Notes: generated by a model from the sequence alone, not told the origin. A DNA stretch of 64,000 nt from Prochlorococcus sp. AG-673-L20 (GCA_003211135.1 QCTN01000001.1:1-64000); one strand, 5' to 3'. Shown: positions 24,503 to 33,536, counted from the first letter of the stretch. Numbers and translations: made by a program.

Positions 24503-24874
24503 TTGAAATTGATGAATTTTTTTGGTTTAAATTCTCCAGTAATTTTTATAATATCAGCTATTGTTCTTATAATTTTAGGACCAAAAAGAATAGAGAAAGG
24601 TTGGTTGTTATTCAAACGTTTATTAAAGTTTTTACTTAGTAATAAAGAGGATATTTCTACAGATAGATTAAATTTAGGATCGCAAATAAAGGTAATTACA
24701 GTTAAAGATGAGGAAGTAGAAGCAAAGTCAGAGGAACCAGAGGTAATTGCAGTTAAAAAGGAGGAAGTAGAAGCAAAGTCAGAGGAACCAGAGGTAATTG
24801 CAGTTAAAGAGGAGGAATTAAAAGCAAAGTCAGAGGAACCAAAGGTAATTGCAGTTAAAGAGAAGGAAGTATAA
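24503..24874 (+). CDS. TatA/B-like protein with tandem acidic repeats, truncated by a stop
   Basis: 123 residues; TTG at 24503 or ATG at 24512. The N-terminus (SPVIFIISAIVLIILGPKRIEKGWLLFKRLLKFL) resembles a TatA/Hcf106 helix-hinge-amphipathic helix. The tail is three 17-residue repeats of EEVEAKSEEPEVIAVK type encoded by 51-bp units at 24707-24859. The fourth unit has TAA where the others have GAA or AAA, ending the frame at 24874, yet the repeat reading continues in frame to 24973. Confidence 0.65.
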   Translation: MKLMNFFGLNSPVIFIISAIVLIILGPKRIEKGWLLFKRLLKFLLSNKEDISTDRLNLGSQIKVITVKDEEVEAKSEEPEVIAVKKEEVEAKSEEPEVIAVKEEELKAKSEEPKVIAVKEKEV

Positions 24875-24934
24875 GCAAAGCCAGAGGAACCAGAGGTAAT
24901 TGCAGCTAAAGGGGAGGAATTAAAAGTAAAGTCA
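24707..24934 (+). repeat. 51-bp tandem repeat array, about 4.5 units
   Basis: Units begin at 24707, 24758, 24809, 24860 and 24911 (partial). Each encodes xEEVEAKSEEPEVIAVK or a variant. Units 1 and 2 are nearly identical; units 3-5 diverge. The array lies in the 3' half of the TatA-like ORF and continues beyond its present stop codon. Confidence 0.85.
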
Positions 24935-24973
24935 AAAAAGAATCAACCTAAACCAAACAAAATAGTAAAATAA
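24875..24973 (+). pseudogene. Former 3' end of the TatA-like gene
   Basis: After the TAA at 24872-24874 the same frame stays open for 32 codons: AKPEEPEVIAAKGEELKVKSKKNQPKPNKIVK then TAA. It contains repeat unit 4 and part of unit 5 and a lysine-rich end. This implies that a single substitution created the premature stop. Confidence 0.6.
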
Positions 24974-25090
24974 TTATAACTAAAAGAAAATAAACCTAAA
25001 AATTATTCATACTCATTACTAAATATCGAAAAATTGGAGCTTATTAAGTTTATATGGTTAAAAAAGTGATTTCATAAAATTTTATTCATA

Positions 25091-25570
25091 TTAAGAATCT
25101 AATGCCACTTCTATTGCGGCAATTAGATTCTCATCGAATGGCTGGATACCAGGTTTAAATCTTGCAATCACATTACTGTCTTTACCAATTAAGAATTTTT
25201 CAAAGTTCCATTCAACATCACCCTTTGGTTCTACTTTATTTAATGTTGTATATGGTTCAGTAGTATTACCTTTCGCGTGAACTTTTTCCATAATTTCGAA
25301 TTCAACACCAAATTTTGTAGAACAAAAGTTCTTTATCTCTGTGAGAGAATCAGGCTCTTGATTCCCAAAATCATTACAAGGAAAAGCAAGAATTCTTAAC
25401 CCTTTTTTAGAGTATTTATTGTGAAGCTTTTGAAGATCCTCATATTGAGCAGTATTGCCACAATAACTAGCAACGTTTACTACCAAAATTACATTTTCTG
25501 AATATTGGCCCAGCTTTTTTGCTTCTCCGCTTGCTGATATAACAGTTGTGTTTTGTACATCTACTACCAT
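25091..25570 (-). CDS. Glutathione peroxidase family protein
   Basis: 159 residues. VVNVASYCGNTAQYEDLQKL holds the peroxidatic Cys37, and WNFEKFLI (121-128) provides the conserved Trp and Asn. The motif FPCNQFGxQEP reads FPCNDFGNQEP here, so the usual catalytic-tetrad Gln is Asp67. Cys83 (KNFCSTKFG) is at the place of the resolving Cys of thioredoxin-dependent members. Thiol peroxidase activity is likely but the Gln change may affect it. Confidence 0.85.
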   Translation of the reverse strand: MVVDVQNTTVISASGEAKKLGQYSENVILVVNVASYCGNTAQYEDLQKLHNKYSKKGLRILAFPCNDFGNQEPDSLTEIKNFCSTKFGVEFEIMEKVHAKGNTTEPYTTLNKVEPKGDVEWNFEKFLIGKDSNVIARFKPGIQPFDENLIAAIEVALDS

Positions 25571-25720
25571 ATTTTTTAATAAATTTATCTTATGAAGATA
25601 GCATTGAAAAAATGTTTTTGCGTTCTTTTGGATCTTATTTGCCTATTATTTTTATTTGTAATTTTTATTAAAAAGTTTTTTCTCTGATTATATAATTAGA
25701 AAATATGAATTAAATTTATT

Positions 25721-25963
25721 TTGGATCCCTTAGACCCCCTTACCGAAATTATTAAATCTGGACAAGGCTTTTACCCTTCAATTGCTCTAGAACGAATACT
25801 TTGGGTAATGATGGCTTTTTTCTTTCTTGGTGCTATTTCATCTTCGATTACAAAAGGAATGAAGCAAAATGATTGGTTCGGAAATAATTCATTTTTGACT
25901 AGTTTAAAAGCTAATAAAAGAAAAGATAAACTCTCTAACAAGTTATCTGATGATGATAAATAA
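25721..25963 (+). CDS. Small membrane protein, TTG start
   Basis: 80 residues (MDPLDPLTEIIKSGQGFYPSIALERILWVMMAFFFLGAISSSI...), one helix in the middle and a lysine/aspartate-rich tail. It ends 17 bp before purT on the same strand. Family not recognised. Confidence 0.6.
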   Translation: MDPLDPLTEIIKSGQGFYPSIALERILWVMMAFFFLGAISSSITKGMKQNDWFGNNSFLTSLKANKRKDKLSNKLSDDDK

Positions 25964-25980
25964 ACATAATTTGTTCTGTG

Positions 25981-27153
25981 ATGGGTATTTTTAATTTTAT
26001 TCCAAAGAAAATATTATTACTTGGCAGTGGCGAACTCGGAAAAGAGTTAGTGGTTGAAGCCAAAAGATTAGGTTTAGAAGTAATAGCTATTGATAAATAC
26101 GAAAATGCCCCTGCGATGCAATTAGCTGATAATTCTTTTGTCATAGATATGAGTGATAAGGAAATTTTAAAAAAAAAGATAAAAGAACTTAAACCTGATT
26201 TTGTAGTTCCCGAAATTGAAGCTCTATCAATTGAAGCTTTAAAGGAATTGGAAGAAGAAGGAATAAATATCGTTCCTAATGCTAGAACCGTTGAAATAAC
26301 TATGAATAGGGATAAAATAAGAAATCTTGCATCTAAAGAATTAAAGATAAAAACTGCAAAATTTAGTTATGTTTTTAATGTTGATGAGTTACAAATAAAA
26401 TCATCTGAAATAGGCTTCCCTCTTTTGCTAAAGCCTCTAATGAGTTCATCAGGAAAAGGTCAAAGTTTAGTTAACAGGAAAGAAGATCTATTGTTAGCCT
26501 GGAACGATGCCTTAAAAAATTCAAGAGGAAAAATAGTTGGTGTAATAATTGAGGAATTTTTAAATTTTGATTATGAATTTACTCTCTTAACTATTAGAAA
26601 AGATAGTGGGGAGAATGTATTTTGTGAGCCAATAGGTCATGAACAATACAAAGGAGATTATCAATGTAGCTGGCAACCATTGGACATGAATCAATCCTTG
26701 ATTAATGAAGCCCAAGAAATGACAACAAAAATATTAAATAATTTAAATGGTTCGGGTATATATGGGGTTGAGTTTTTTGTAAAAGGTAAAGAGGTTATAT
26801 TTTCAGAATTATCTCCTAGGCCTCATGATACGGGAATGGTCACCTTAGTTAGTCAAAACATAAACGAATTTGAATTACACTTAAGAGCCTTTTTAAATCT
26901 ACCCATACCAAATATTTCACTATTAAAGCCATCAGCAACCAGAGTAATAATATCAGATAAAGAATCTAATACTCCCTCATACTCTGGACTAAACGAGGCA
27001 TTAGAATCAGAGAATACTAAAGTTCTAATATTTGGGAAACCAACAGCAAAGAAAGGAAGGAGAATGGGGGTAGTCCTTTCAACAAATGATGACCTAAATA
27101 TTGCTCGAGAAAATGCGGACAAGTCAGCACTTAAAATAAAAGTTGTTTCCTAA
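25981..27153 (+). CDS. purT: Formate-dependent GAR transformylase (ATP-grasp)
   Basis: 390 residues, the normal length, from the ATG at 25981 (track start is a GTG one codon earlier). KILLLGSGELGKELVVEAKRLG opens the PreATP-grasp domain. PLLLKPLMSSSGKGQSLV is the ATP-binding loop, EEFLNFDYEFTLLTIR and SELSPRPHDTGMVTL are catalytic-domain signatures, and RRMGVVLS closes. It makes formyl-GAR from GAR, formate and ATP in purine synthesis, without needing formyl-THF. Confidence 0.95.
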   Translation: MGIFNFIPKKILLLGSGELGKELVVEAKRLGLEVIAIDKYENAPAMQLADNSFVIDMSDKEILKKKIKELKPDFVVPEIEALSIEALKELEEEGINIVPNARTVEITMNRDKIRNLASKELKIKTAKFSYVFNVDELQIKSSEIGFPLLLKPLMSSSGKGQSLVNRKEDLLLAWNDALKNSRGKIVGVIIEEFLNFDYEFTLLTIRKDSGENVFCEPIGHEQYKGDYQCSWQPLDMNQSLINEAQEMTTKILNNLNGSGIYGVEFFVKGKEVIFSELSPRPHDTGMVTLVSQNINEFELHLRAFLNLPIPNISLLKPSATRVIISDKESNTPSYSGLNEALESENTKVLIFGKPTAKKGRRMGVVLSTNDDLNIARENADKSALKIKVVS

Positions 27154-27255
27154 TTTATAGAATATTAAATAAACATTATAAAAAAACTACTTATTTCCTT
27201 CGTTTTTGTTTTCTGTCTTTGTATGTAATATTTGAATGTATTATTATTTTTTTCT

Positions 27256-27453
27256 ATGATAGAAAACTATAAAGGTTGGGATATAACTTTGACATGGGAT
27301 GATAAGCATTCTTTTGGGCATAAATCTAGTATTAACGATACTTTTAACCAAAAAGAAAAATGGAAAGGAGTTAATTTAAATGGTAATAGAATTTATGGAG
27401 CATCCCTTAAGGAAATAAGACATATTATTGATTATCCAAGGCTACATAATTAA
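27256..27453 (+). CDS. Hypothetical protein, about 65 residues
   Basis: Start taken at MIENYKGWDITLTWDDKHSFGH; the track start (TTG 27232) would add 8 hydrophobic residues. Soluble, ending YGASLKEIRHIIDYPRLHN. In the same frame just upstream, past one TAA, is a signal-peptide-like fragment. Unknown family. Confidence 0.55.
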   Translation: MIENYKGWDITLTWDDKHSFGHKSSINDTFNQKEKWKGVNLNGNRIYGASLKEIRHIIDYPRLHN

Positions 27454-27469
27454 TTATTTATAGAAATAA

Positions 27470-27667
27470 TTAATTTTCTTCTTTTTGATTATTATCATCA
27501 ATTAGTTCGTTTGCAAGTTCTCTTAAATCACCTTTAATTGATACCCATGTAAAAGCAGCAATAAAAACTGTAGCTGATATTGCTATTGTAATTGTTTCTA
27601 AAGGACCTAATCCTAATGCAATTGCAAACATGTAAAAATTAAAATAATAATTTATTATATTCCACAT
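27470..27667 (-). CDS. Small membrane protein, 65 residues
   Basis: Two hydrophobic segments (MWNIINYYFNFYMFAIALGLGP; ITIAISATVFIAAFTWVSI) then an acidic tail (NELIDDNNQKEEN). Unknown. Confidence 0.55.
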   Translation of the reverse strand: MWNIINYYFNFYMFAIALGLGPLETITIAISATVFIAAFTWVSIKGDLRELANELIDDNNQKEEN

Positions 27668-27828
27668 TATTAATTAGTTTTAATTGAGTATTCTTTTGAA
27701 ACTTAATTTAATTAATCTTTAAACGTTATGTATAAATAATCTTTAATATTTTTCTTCTTAAGAAATTTTTTTATATATGGATTTTTAATAAGAAATATTC
27801 AGGAATTATTTGTTAAAATAAAAAAATT

Positions 27829-28065
27829 ATGATGCAAAAAAAATGTCCACAATGTAAGAATTTAATCTCAGTAACCGCGCCTACTTGTCTATTCTGTGGT
27901 AGACCTAATAAATTTGTAACTAATAATTACGTAAAAAAAAAGTGGAATAAAGAATATAAAAAAAATCGATTTAGTAATTTTAAAATACTAATCTCTAAAA
28001 AGATATCTTTGCTTTTTATTATTATTGGAATTTTAATAATACTACTTATAAGTTTATATAGATAG
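27829..28065 (+). CDS. Zinc-ribbon, single-TM protein
   Basis: 78 residues. CPQC and CLFC (CPQCKNLISVTAPTCLFCG) form an N-terminal zinc ribbon; one C-terminal helix (ISLLFIIIGILIILLISLY) follows a basic linker. It is the same ribbon-plus-helix layout as the gene at 1768, but without close sequence similarity. Unknown function. Confidence 0.65.
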   Translation: MMQKKCPQCKNLISVTAPTCLFCGRPNKFVTNNYVKKKWNKEYKKNRFSNFKILISKKISLLFIIIGILIILLISLYR

Positions 28066-28073
28066 AATAATTA

Positions 28074-30683
28074 TTAATTTAAAATTGCATCTATAACTTC
28101 TCTTGTATTTGATGAAAGATTACTTTTTTTAATGTAATCAAGAACTTTAACTATATTTCTTTTATAAGGATTTTCATATTGCCTAAAAGTACTAAATATT
28201 TTTAAAAAACGTGAAATTACTATTGGATTTGATTTGTCATATTCTAGAATTTTATCTGCGATATATTTATAACCTGATCCATCTGTGGAGTGGAATAATG
28301 AATTTCTTGTTACGTATGCATTTAATATAGATCTTAATGTATTGGGTGATTTGACATCAAAATATTCATTTTTAAAAAGAGCTTCAATATTTTTTTGATT
28401 ATTATTTATCTCAAGAGATGCTTTAAAAAAGAACCAATTATCTAAGACTACTGGATTGTGTTTCCATTTATTAAAAAAAATATTTGCTATTAATTCTCTT
28501 TCCGGACAATTAATCCTTGTGAATACATTCAAAGCAGCTTTTGAAAGAGTCATTGAATTACTATCTATATAACTAATTACTTTATTTTTAATTCCTTCAT
28601 ATTTACTATGTAAAAGTAACCTCCATATTGTTTCTATTAGTTTTCTTTCATCCTTACCCTCAGGCCATATTTTAGTAATGTTTTTATCAATCTCTTTAAG
28701 CTTATTCAGTAGTTCTACTTTTAATTTAGAACCAAAAAGATAATTTAAGTCGTCAATAGTTTTATAAATTTTTAATGGATCGACTTTCTTGATCTCTGAT
28801 TCTATTTCAGAGAAGGTTGGGATACTAAGTATTTCAGATAAGAGAGATAAATTTATACTTTTATTATTCATTATTATTGATCTTAATGTTGTTATTAATT
28901 TATTTTCAATATTAATATCGGGTTCTTCATATATTCTTTTGCAAATTATTTTTTTATATATACCTTTTATCGTGTCATATATCGTGAAATAATCAGTTTC
29001 AAATTCTAGTATTAATAATTTCTCTGCAAATGTAGTATCTGTTTCCCATTTAATAGGAGCTGAGAAATTTCGAAAATAAGAAATTATTGGGCTATCAAAT
29101 TTGGAGTTTATATTTTCTAAAGTGAATTCTTCTTCCTTTTCTTTTAAGATAAGTGTCTTATTTATTTTTTCATAACTATTCAAGAATATTGCAATATTAA
29201 TAGGAATTATTAGAGGTAAATCGTTATAAAGATTTTTTTTATTTGAATTTATTTGCGAGACTTGTATTTTAAGGATTTGTTTTTCTTTATCCCATTTTCT
29301 TTTAAACTTAACTAGTGGCGTTCCATTTTGTTTATACCAAGTTTTAAATTTTTCAATATTTATTTCTTTGTTATTCTCTAAAATCTTATCAACAAATTGA
29401 TCAATAGTTGCTGCTTTCCCATCATAAGAAGAAATAAAATTACTAAAACCATTATTAAAGTTTTCATCTTTTACTAATGTTTTAAGCATCCTTATTATTT
29501 CTGCTCCTTTTTCGTAGATAGTAGTTGTATAAAAATTGTCTATCTCTAAATATTTTTCAGGTCTCACTGGATGTGATGTTGGACCAGAGTCTTCTCTAAA
29601 TTGTGCTTTTCTTAAGAATTTTGCATCTTCAAGTCTTTTTATTGAACGATTATGAAGATCTGCTGTAAATTCCTGATCTCTAAATACTGTTAAACCCTCT
29701 TTTAGGGATAATTGAAACCAATCTCTACAAGTTATTCTATTTCCCGTCCAATTATGAAAGTACTCATGAGCGATTACACCTTCTATACGCTCTAGCTCTT
29801 GATCAGTCGTAGTCTCTTTATTTGCAAGTATTAATTTAGAGTTGAAAATATTGAGGCTTTTATTTTCCATCGCTCCCATATTAAAATGCCTAATTGCAAC
29901 AATATTAAATAATGATAAATCGTATTCAAGATTATATTTTTCTTCGTCCCATTTCATTGACTTCTTTAATGAATTAATTGAATGTTGTACATATTTTTCA
30001 TCACCTTTTTCCACGTAAATATTTATTTCTACTTTCTTATTAGATTTAGTATTGAAGTTATCTTTTATGCAGTTCAGTTTTCCCGCAACTAAAGCGAAAA
30101 GATATGAGGGTTTAGGATATGGATCTTCCCATATCACTTCGTGCCTTCCGTGTTCAAGATCATTTGCTTTGACTAGATTTCCATTAGAAAGTAAAACAGG
30201 ATAATCTTCCTTATTTGCCTCTATCCTTACTTTGTATTTACTTAAAATATCAGGTCTATCAGAATGGTAACTTATTCTTCTAAAGCCTTCTGCTTCGCAT
30301 TGCGTAGTAATAATTCCATTACTTTCATACATTCCTAAAAGTGAAAAATTCTCCTTTGGTTTAATTGTTCCCACAATCTTTAAGGTAAAAGTTTTTTTGA
30401 GTATGGGTTTAATTAATAATCTATTTTTTTGTATTGAATAGTTATTTTCTTCTAATAAAGATTCATCTAAATATATCTTTTCAACAAATATATCTATCCC
30501 ATCAAGAATAAGGGTATTTATATTAATATTCTTTTTGATCAATTTTAGTTCGGTTTTAACAATTACTCTTTTGTCTTCAATTATGAAATCCAAAAAAATA
30601 TTAGGTATTTCATAATCAAAGGATTTATAATCCTCCAGTTTTATATATGGATTATTGTTCTTATTGTCTGAAACGTGAAGCAT
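28074..30683 (-). CDS. pepN: Aminopeptidase N (M1 metallopeptidase)
   Basis: 869 residues, full length for PepN. The substrate-anchoring GAMEN motif is in HFNMGAMENKSLNIF. The zinc site is HEYFHNWTG with the distal Glu in LSLKEGLT. The N-terminal beta domain (QCEAEGFRRISYHSDRPDIL) and long helical C-terminal domain are intact. It trims N-terminal residues from cytoplasmic peptides. Confidence 0.95.
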   Translation of the reverse strand: MLHVSDNKNNNPYIKLEDYKSFDYEIPNIFLDFIIEDKRVIVKTELKLIKKNININTLILDGIDIFVEKIYLDESLLEENNYSIQKNRLLIKPILKKTFTLKIVGTIKPKENFSLLGMYESNGIITTQCEAEGFRRISYHSDRPDILSKYKVRIEANKEDYPVLLSNGNLVKANDLEHGRHEVIWEDPYPKPSYLFALVAGKLNCIKDNFNTKSNKKVEINIYVEKGDEKYVQHSINSLKKSMKWDEEKYNLEYDLSLFNIVAIRHFNMGAMENKSLNIFNSKLILANKETTTDQELERIEGVIAHEYFHNWTGNRITCRDWFQLSLKEGLTVFRDQEFTADLHNRSIKRLEDAKFLRKAQFREDSGPTSHPVRPEKYLEIDNFYTTTIYEKGAEIIRMLKTLVKDENFNNGFSNFISSYDGKAATIDQFVDKILENNKEINIEKFKTWYKQNGTPLVKFKRKWDKEKQILKIQVSQINSNKKNLYNDLPLIIPINIAIFLNSYEKINKTLILKEKEEEFTLENINSKFDSPIISYFRNFSAPIKWETDTTFAEKLLILEFETDYFTIYDTIKGIYKKIICKRIYEEPDINIENKLITTLRSIIMNNKSINLSLLSEILSIPTFSEIESEIKKVDPLKIYKTIDDLNYLFGSKLKVELLNKLKEIDKNITKIWPEGKDERKLIETIWRLLLHSKYEGIKNKVISYIDSNSMTLSKAALNVFTRINCPERELIANIFFNKWKHNPVVLDNWFFFKASLEINNNQKNIEALFKNEYFDVKSPNTLRSILNAYVTRNSLFHSTDGSGYKYIADKILEYDKSNPIVISRFLKIFSTFRQYENPYKRNIVKVLDYIKKSNLSSNTREVIDAILN

Positions 30684-30753
30684 ATTTAATTAATTAATCC
30701 TCTGAACTAAATAATTTATTAAAGAGCATTATGTGCATGATAAATTAAAATAA

Positions 30754-31119
30754 TTAGTTTTCTCCTAATTGACATATATGATCTTTGATTACTCCAGATG
30801 GAAGTAACTCGTACAATATCGGATTTTTATCTTTTACCAATCCCTCTTGATTTATTTCGTATCTCCAATCCCACTTTCTGTCCGTAAATGATAAGTAATC
30901 TTTTCTAAGAGAATATGGTAGCATTAGCTTTTTTTCATTCCAATCTATATTAATAAATGCTCCAGGTTCAATTTCAGAGATGGTTTTAACTATTGAGAAA
31001 TCTCCATTAATATTATTTCTAATTACTAAATCGAGCTTAATATTGTCGCAAAAATAGGATGTGTTTAGTGCAAATAGACAAATTGTTGAAAAAAATAACG
31101 AATAAATTTTAAATAACCT
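30754..31119 (-). pseudogene. Secreted protein lacking a standard start codon
   Basis: A stop-free frame of 121 codons reads RLFKIYSLFFSTICLFALNTS (a signal peptide) then CDNIKLDLVIRN... SLRKDYLSFTDRKWDWRYEIN and a two-Cys pattern ending DHICQLGEN. A TAA lies directly before the first codon, and no ATG, GTG or TTG precedes the mature part. Either ATT at 31107 is used (AAAGG lies 9 bp upstream) or the start has been lost. The family is not recognised. Confidence 0.5.
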
Positions 31120-31189
31120 TTATCTTTTTCTATTTTATTAGTTTATAAGCACTAACGATATAATCATAAATTTTCTTTATTAAAAATAT

Positions 31190-31906
31190 CTAAATTTTTA
31201 CAGAATCCATAGTTTTTAAATTTACCAAGTTACATTTTACTTCTTTTGCATATTCCTGAACTGATATAAATTTGTTTAAAAGGCCAGTATATTTTGCTTC
31301 TCCTCCAGCAGTACTTGAAAGTATATATTTTGGATTAAAAGTTTTTATTAATTTGGGAAGCACATCGGCCCCTTTTACAAAAGATCCAACAAGAGGAAGT
31401 TCAAGGTTAATTATTGGAGTTATGACTGCATCTAATTCTTGAGAATTAACGTTTTCATCAAGATAACCATGTGGTTCTATGTAGAAACCCTTGCCTTTAT
31501 CGTCTTTTACTATGTATCCATTTTCTATTTGTGGTACGGGAGCACCAGCAGTAGCTTCTATTTCTAGATCCTTTTGCATGATTTTTTCTGTTGGTTTAAG
31601 AACTTTGATCGAAGTAAAGCCTAATTTTTCAAGAATTCCTTTTGCACTATTGGGGCAGATGATATCAATATCTTTTTTAAACTTTTTTAATGAAGGAACA
31701 TGGCAATGATCGGGTAAGCCTTGCGTCAAGAGAATTATATTAATGTCTTCCTCAATTAAAATTTCATTATCTAGTGAACCTTTGAAAAACCATTCTCCTG
31801 GAGGGAATATCAAATCACCTGTAAGCCAGGGATCTATTATTAAGTTGGTTTTATCAAATTTGATTAACCAACCGTTTGAACCTAGATATTTGGCTTCAAA
31901 AGTCAT
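31190..31906 (-). CDS. MBL-fold metal-dependent hydrolase (UlaG-like)
   Basis: 238 residues. KYLGSNGWLIKFDKTNLIIDPWLTGD is the beta-lactamase-fold start. LLTQGLPDHCHVPSLKKF is the metal-binding loop; it reads QGLPDHCH rather than the usual THxHxDH, so some ligands differ. Later EATAGAP and ISTAGGEAKY-like blocks occur. Cyanobacteria and chloroplasts have such proteins; the substrate is unknown. Confidence 0.8.
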   Translation of the reverse strand: MTFEAKYLGSNGWLIKFDKTNLIIDPWLTGDLIFPPGEWFFKGSLDNEILIEEDINIILLTQGLPDHCHVPSLKKFKKDIDIICPNSAKGILEKLGFTSIKVLKPTEKIMQKDLEIEATAGAPVPQIENGYIVKDDKGKGFYIEPHGYLDENVNSQELDAVITPIINLELPLVGSFVKGADVLPKLIKTFNPKYILSSTAGGEAKYTGLLNKFISVQEYAKEVKCNLVNLKTMDSVKI

Positions 31907-32050
31907 TATTCGTTATAAGTATAAATAGACTATAAATTAAATTTGTAAATATTGAGTAAAAATTTTCTATGGGTTTGGTATATCAATTAATTCTGTGATG
32001 AGATATTTTTCAATCTAATTTGTTTTATTTAATGGTTTTCAAAAAATTTA

Positions 32051-32356
32051 TTAATGTTTAGCTTCATTTAATATTTGAAATGATTTCTTTTTGAGATTAA
32101 ATATGAGTACTTGATTTTCTTTTGATTTACTCTTTAAAGTTTTTTCTTTTAATGATTCAATAGGAATTAATGCTAATCCTCCAGTCCCTGAAAATATAAT
32201 TGGCATGGTTACATTTTTATTGCCATTCATTTTTTGTAAATCTATAGCTTGTGAAACAATATTTTTAGCTCTTTCAAATCCATGATGTTCTATCAATTCA
32301 GACCATAATGAATTTACTGACTCATATTTTGAAAATTCAATTTGTATACTTTTCAT
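32051..32356 (-). CDS. Hypothetical protein, 101 residues
   Basis: Soluble alpha/beta text (NSLWSELIEHHGFERAKNIVSQAI, then NVTMPIIFSGTGGLALIPIESL). No motif recognised. Upstream on the same strand is the 61-residue gene at 32399. Confidence 0.6.
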   Translation of the reverse strand: MKSIQIEFSKYESVNSLWSELIEHHGFERAKNIVSQAIDLQKMNGNKNVTMPIIFSGTGGLALIPIESLKEKTLKSKSKENQVLIFNLKKKSFQILNEAKH

Positions 32357-32398
32357 TAAAGATTTAAGGAAAACTAAATTTTTCAGTGAGATATTTAT

Positions 32399-32584
32399 TT
32401 AATTTCTATTTTTAAACCCATCCATCACTAATTGCAACATATCAATAACGTCACCATCAGTTAAATCAAGATCTTTTTTTAAATCATTGCATGTTAAATT
32501 CATTTCTAGCGCAGCTTCTGCCATATGATTTATTTTCTGATCTTTACCACCTAAAGATATAAATGGATTGAAGTTTTCTATCAT
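32399..32584 (-). CDS. Small protein, 61 residues
   Basis: MIENFNPFISLGGKDQKINHMAEAALEMNLTCNDLKKDLDL... with regular helices and one Cys. Probably soluble. Same direction as 32051 with a 42-bp gap. Unknown function. Confidence 0.55.
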   Translation of the reverse strand: MIENFNPFISLGGKDQKINHMAEAALEMNLTCNDLKKDLDLTDGDVIDMLQLVMDGFKNRN

Positions 32585-32691
32585 TACTTTTTGATATTAC
32601 TTATATGTTCTAGCTAAGAAATAATAAATTATCTTCTAATCACAAATAAGCTTAAAAATATGTCATTTATTAATTTGGAGGGAATCATTTT

Positions 32692-33072
32692 TTAAACCAA
32701 AGAAGTTGGCACACCTTTTGCAATTAAAGCTAATCTTCTTGCTCTTACAAGGAAGGGAAACAATAAATTCGTTCTTTTGTTTGATTTAAAGATATTTGAT
32801 AAGAGTCTTAAAAGTTTGCCAGACGGGTTATTTATTTGATTGCATATTTTATTTATTGCTTCAGCCCCATGAAATATATCATCATCCTTAAGAAGGATTG
32901 CTCCTCTATCTATGTCATAACCTTTCTCTAAAAGAGATTTAATTATTTTGGGATTTTTTCTACCATCGAGAATAGAAATTTTATTTATTTTACTTTTAAG
33001 TTCTAAAAGTTCTGCAAAATGATTACAAAAAGGACATTCTCCATCATATATAAATGTTAAATTTGTATTCAT
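32692..33072 (-). CDS. DCC-family thiol-disulfide oxidoreductase (DUF393)
   Basis: 126 residues. FIYDGECPFCNHFAELL has the YDGxCPxC active site of the DCC family, and GAILLKDDDIFHGAEAI with the late FPFLVRARRLAL completes it. Predicted to act on thiols in a thioredoxin-like fold; the partner is unknown. Confidence 0.85.
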   Translation of the reverse strand: MNTNLTFIYDGECPFCNHFAELLELKSKINKISILDGRKNPKIIKSLLEKGYDIDRGAILLKDDDIFHGAEAINKICNQINNPSGKLLRLLSNIFKSNKRTNLLFPFLVRARRLALIAKGVPTSLV

Positions 33073-33292
33073 AACGATTTATTCTTCATGATTTGATCTT
33101 AAGTGAAAAATCAGTGACCTGTTGTCCCTCAATGACTTATAAATTAAGTATTCCATTTGTCAAATATTTATGTAGCAACAAAACCATTCCTTCATTGAAT
33201 TACTTTCGAATTACAAAGAAATGTCTCAATTTGGGTATATTCCCTTCAATAATTCTGTATGCTAGCTCCGAGATAATTGTATTTAAAATTTC

Positions 33293-33430
33293 ATGAATTT
33301 TTTAGCTTCATTCGCTATTGGCGGTTTTAATCCTTGGGCCGCAGGTGTTGGGATTGGTTCTTTAGTCCTATTTGGGCTTGTTGGTTTAGTCGCTGGACCA
33401 AACCTTAGCAAATTTGATACTGAGGAATAA
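33293..33430 (+). CDS. 45-residue single-pass membrane protein
   Basis: Hand-translated: MNFLASFAIGGFNPWAAGVG... SLVLFGLVGLVAGPNLSKFDTEE. The glycine-rich helix with a short acidic tail looks like a small photosynthetic or thylakoid subunit, but I cannot match it to a named Psb/Psa/Pet protein. A strong terminator follows 28 bp after the stop, indicating its own transcript. Confidence 0.65.
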   Translation: MNFLASFAIGGFNPWAAGVGIGSLVLFGLVGLVAGPNLSKFDTEE

Positions 33431-33458
33431 ATAATTCATATTTTTTAATTTGAATTTT

Positions 33459-33490
33459 AAAAGACTCTTTTTGAGTCTTTTTTTTTTAGC
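33459..33490 (+). terminator. Intrinsic terminator
   Basis: AAAAGACTC-TTTT-GAGTCTTTT forms a 9-bp stem followed by a T-run, 28 bp after the 45-residue membrane gene. Confidence 0.8.
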
Positions 33491-33536
33491 AGTTTTAGGA
33501 ATTTTTTTTTAGAGTAATAAATATAAAAAAAATTAA

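Noticed and set aside
24707-24934. Tandem repeat read as a CRISPR or intergenic satellite
   Set aside because: The 51-bp unit is a multiple of three, stays in frame and encodes clean acidic repeats in an ORF.
33093-33296. 67-aa plus-strand ORF before the 45-residue membrane gene
   Set aside because: The translation looks random (CCPSMTYKLSIPF...), and its end overlaps the start of a better-supported small gene.
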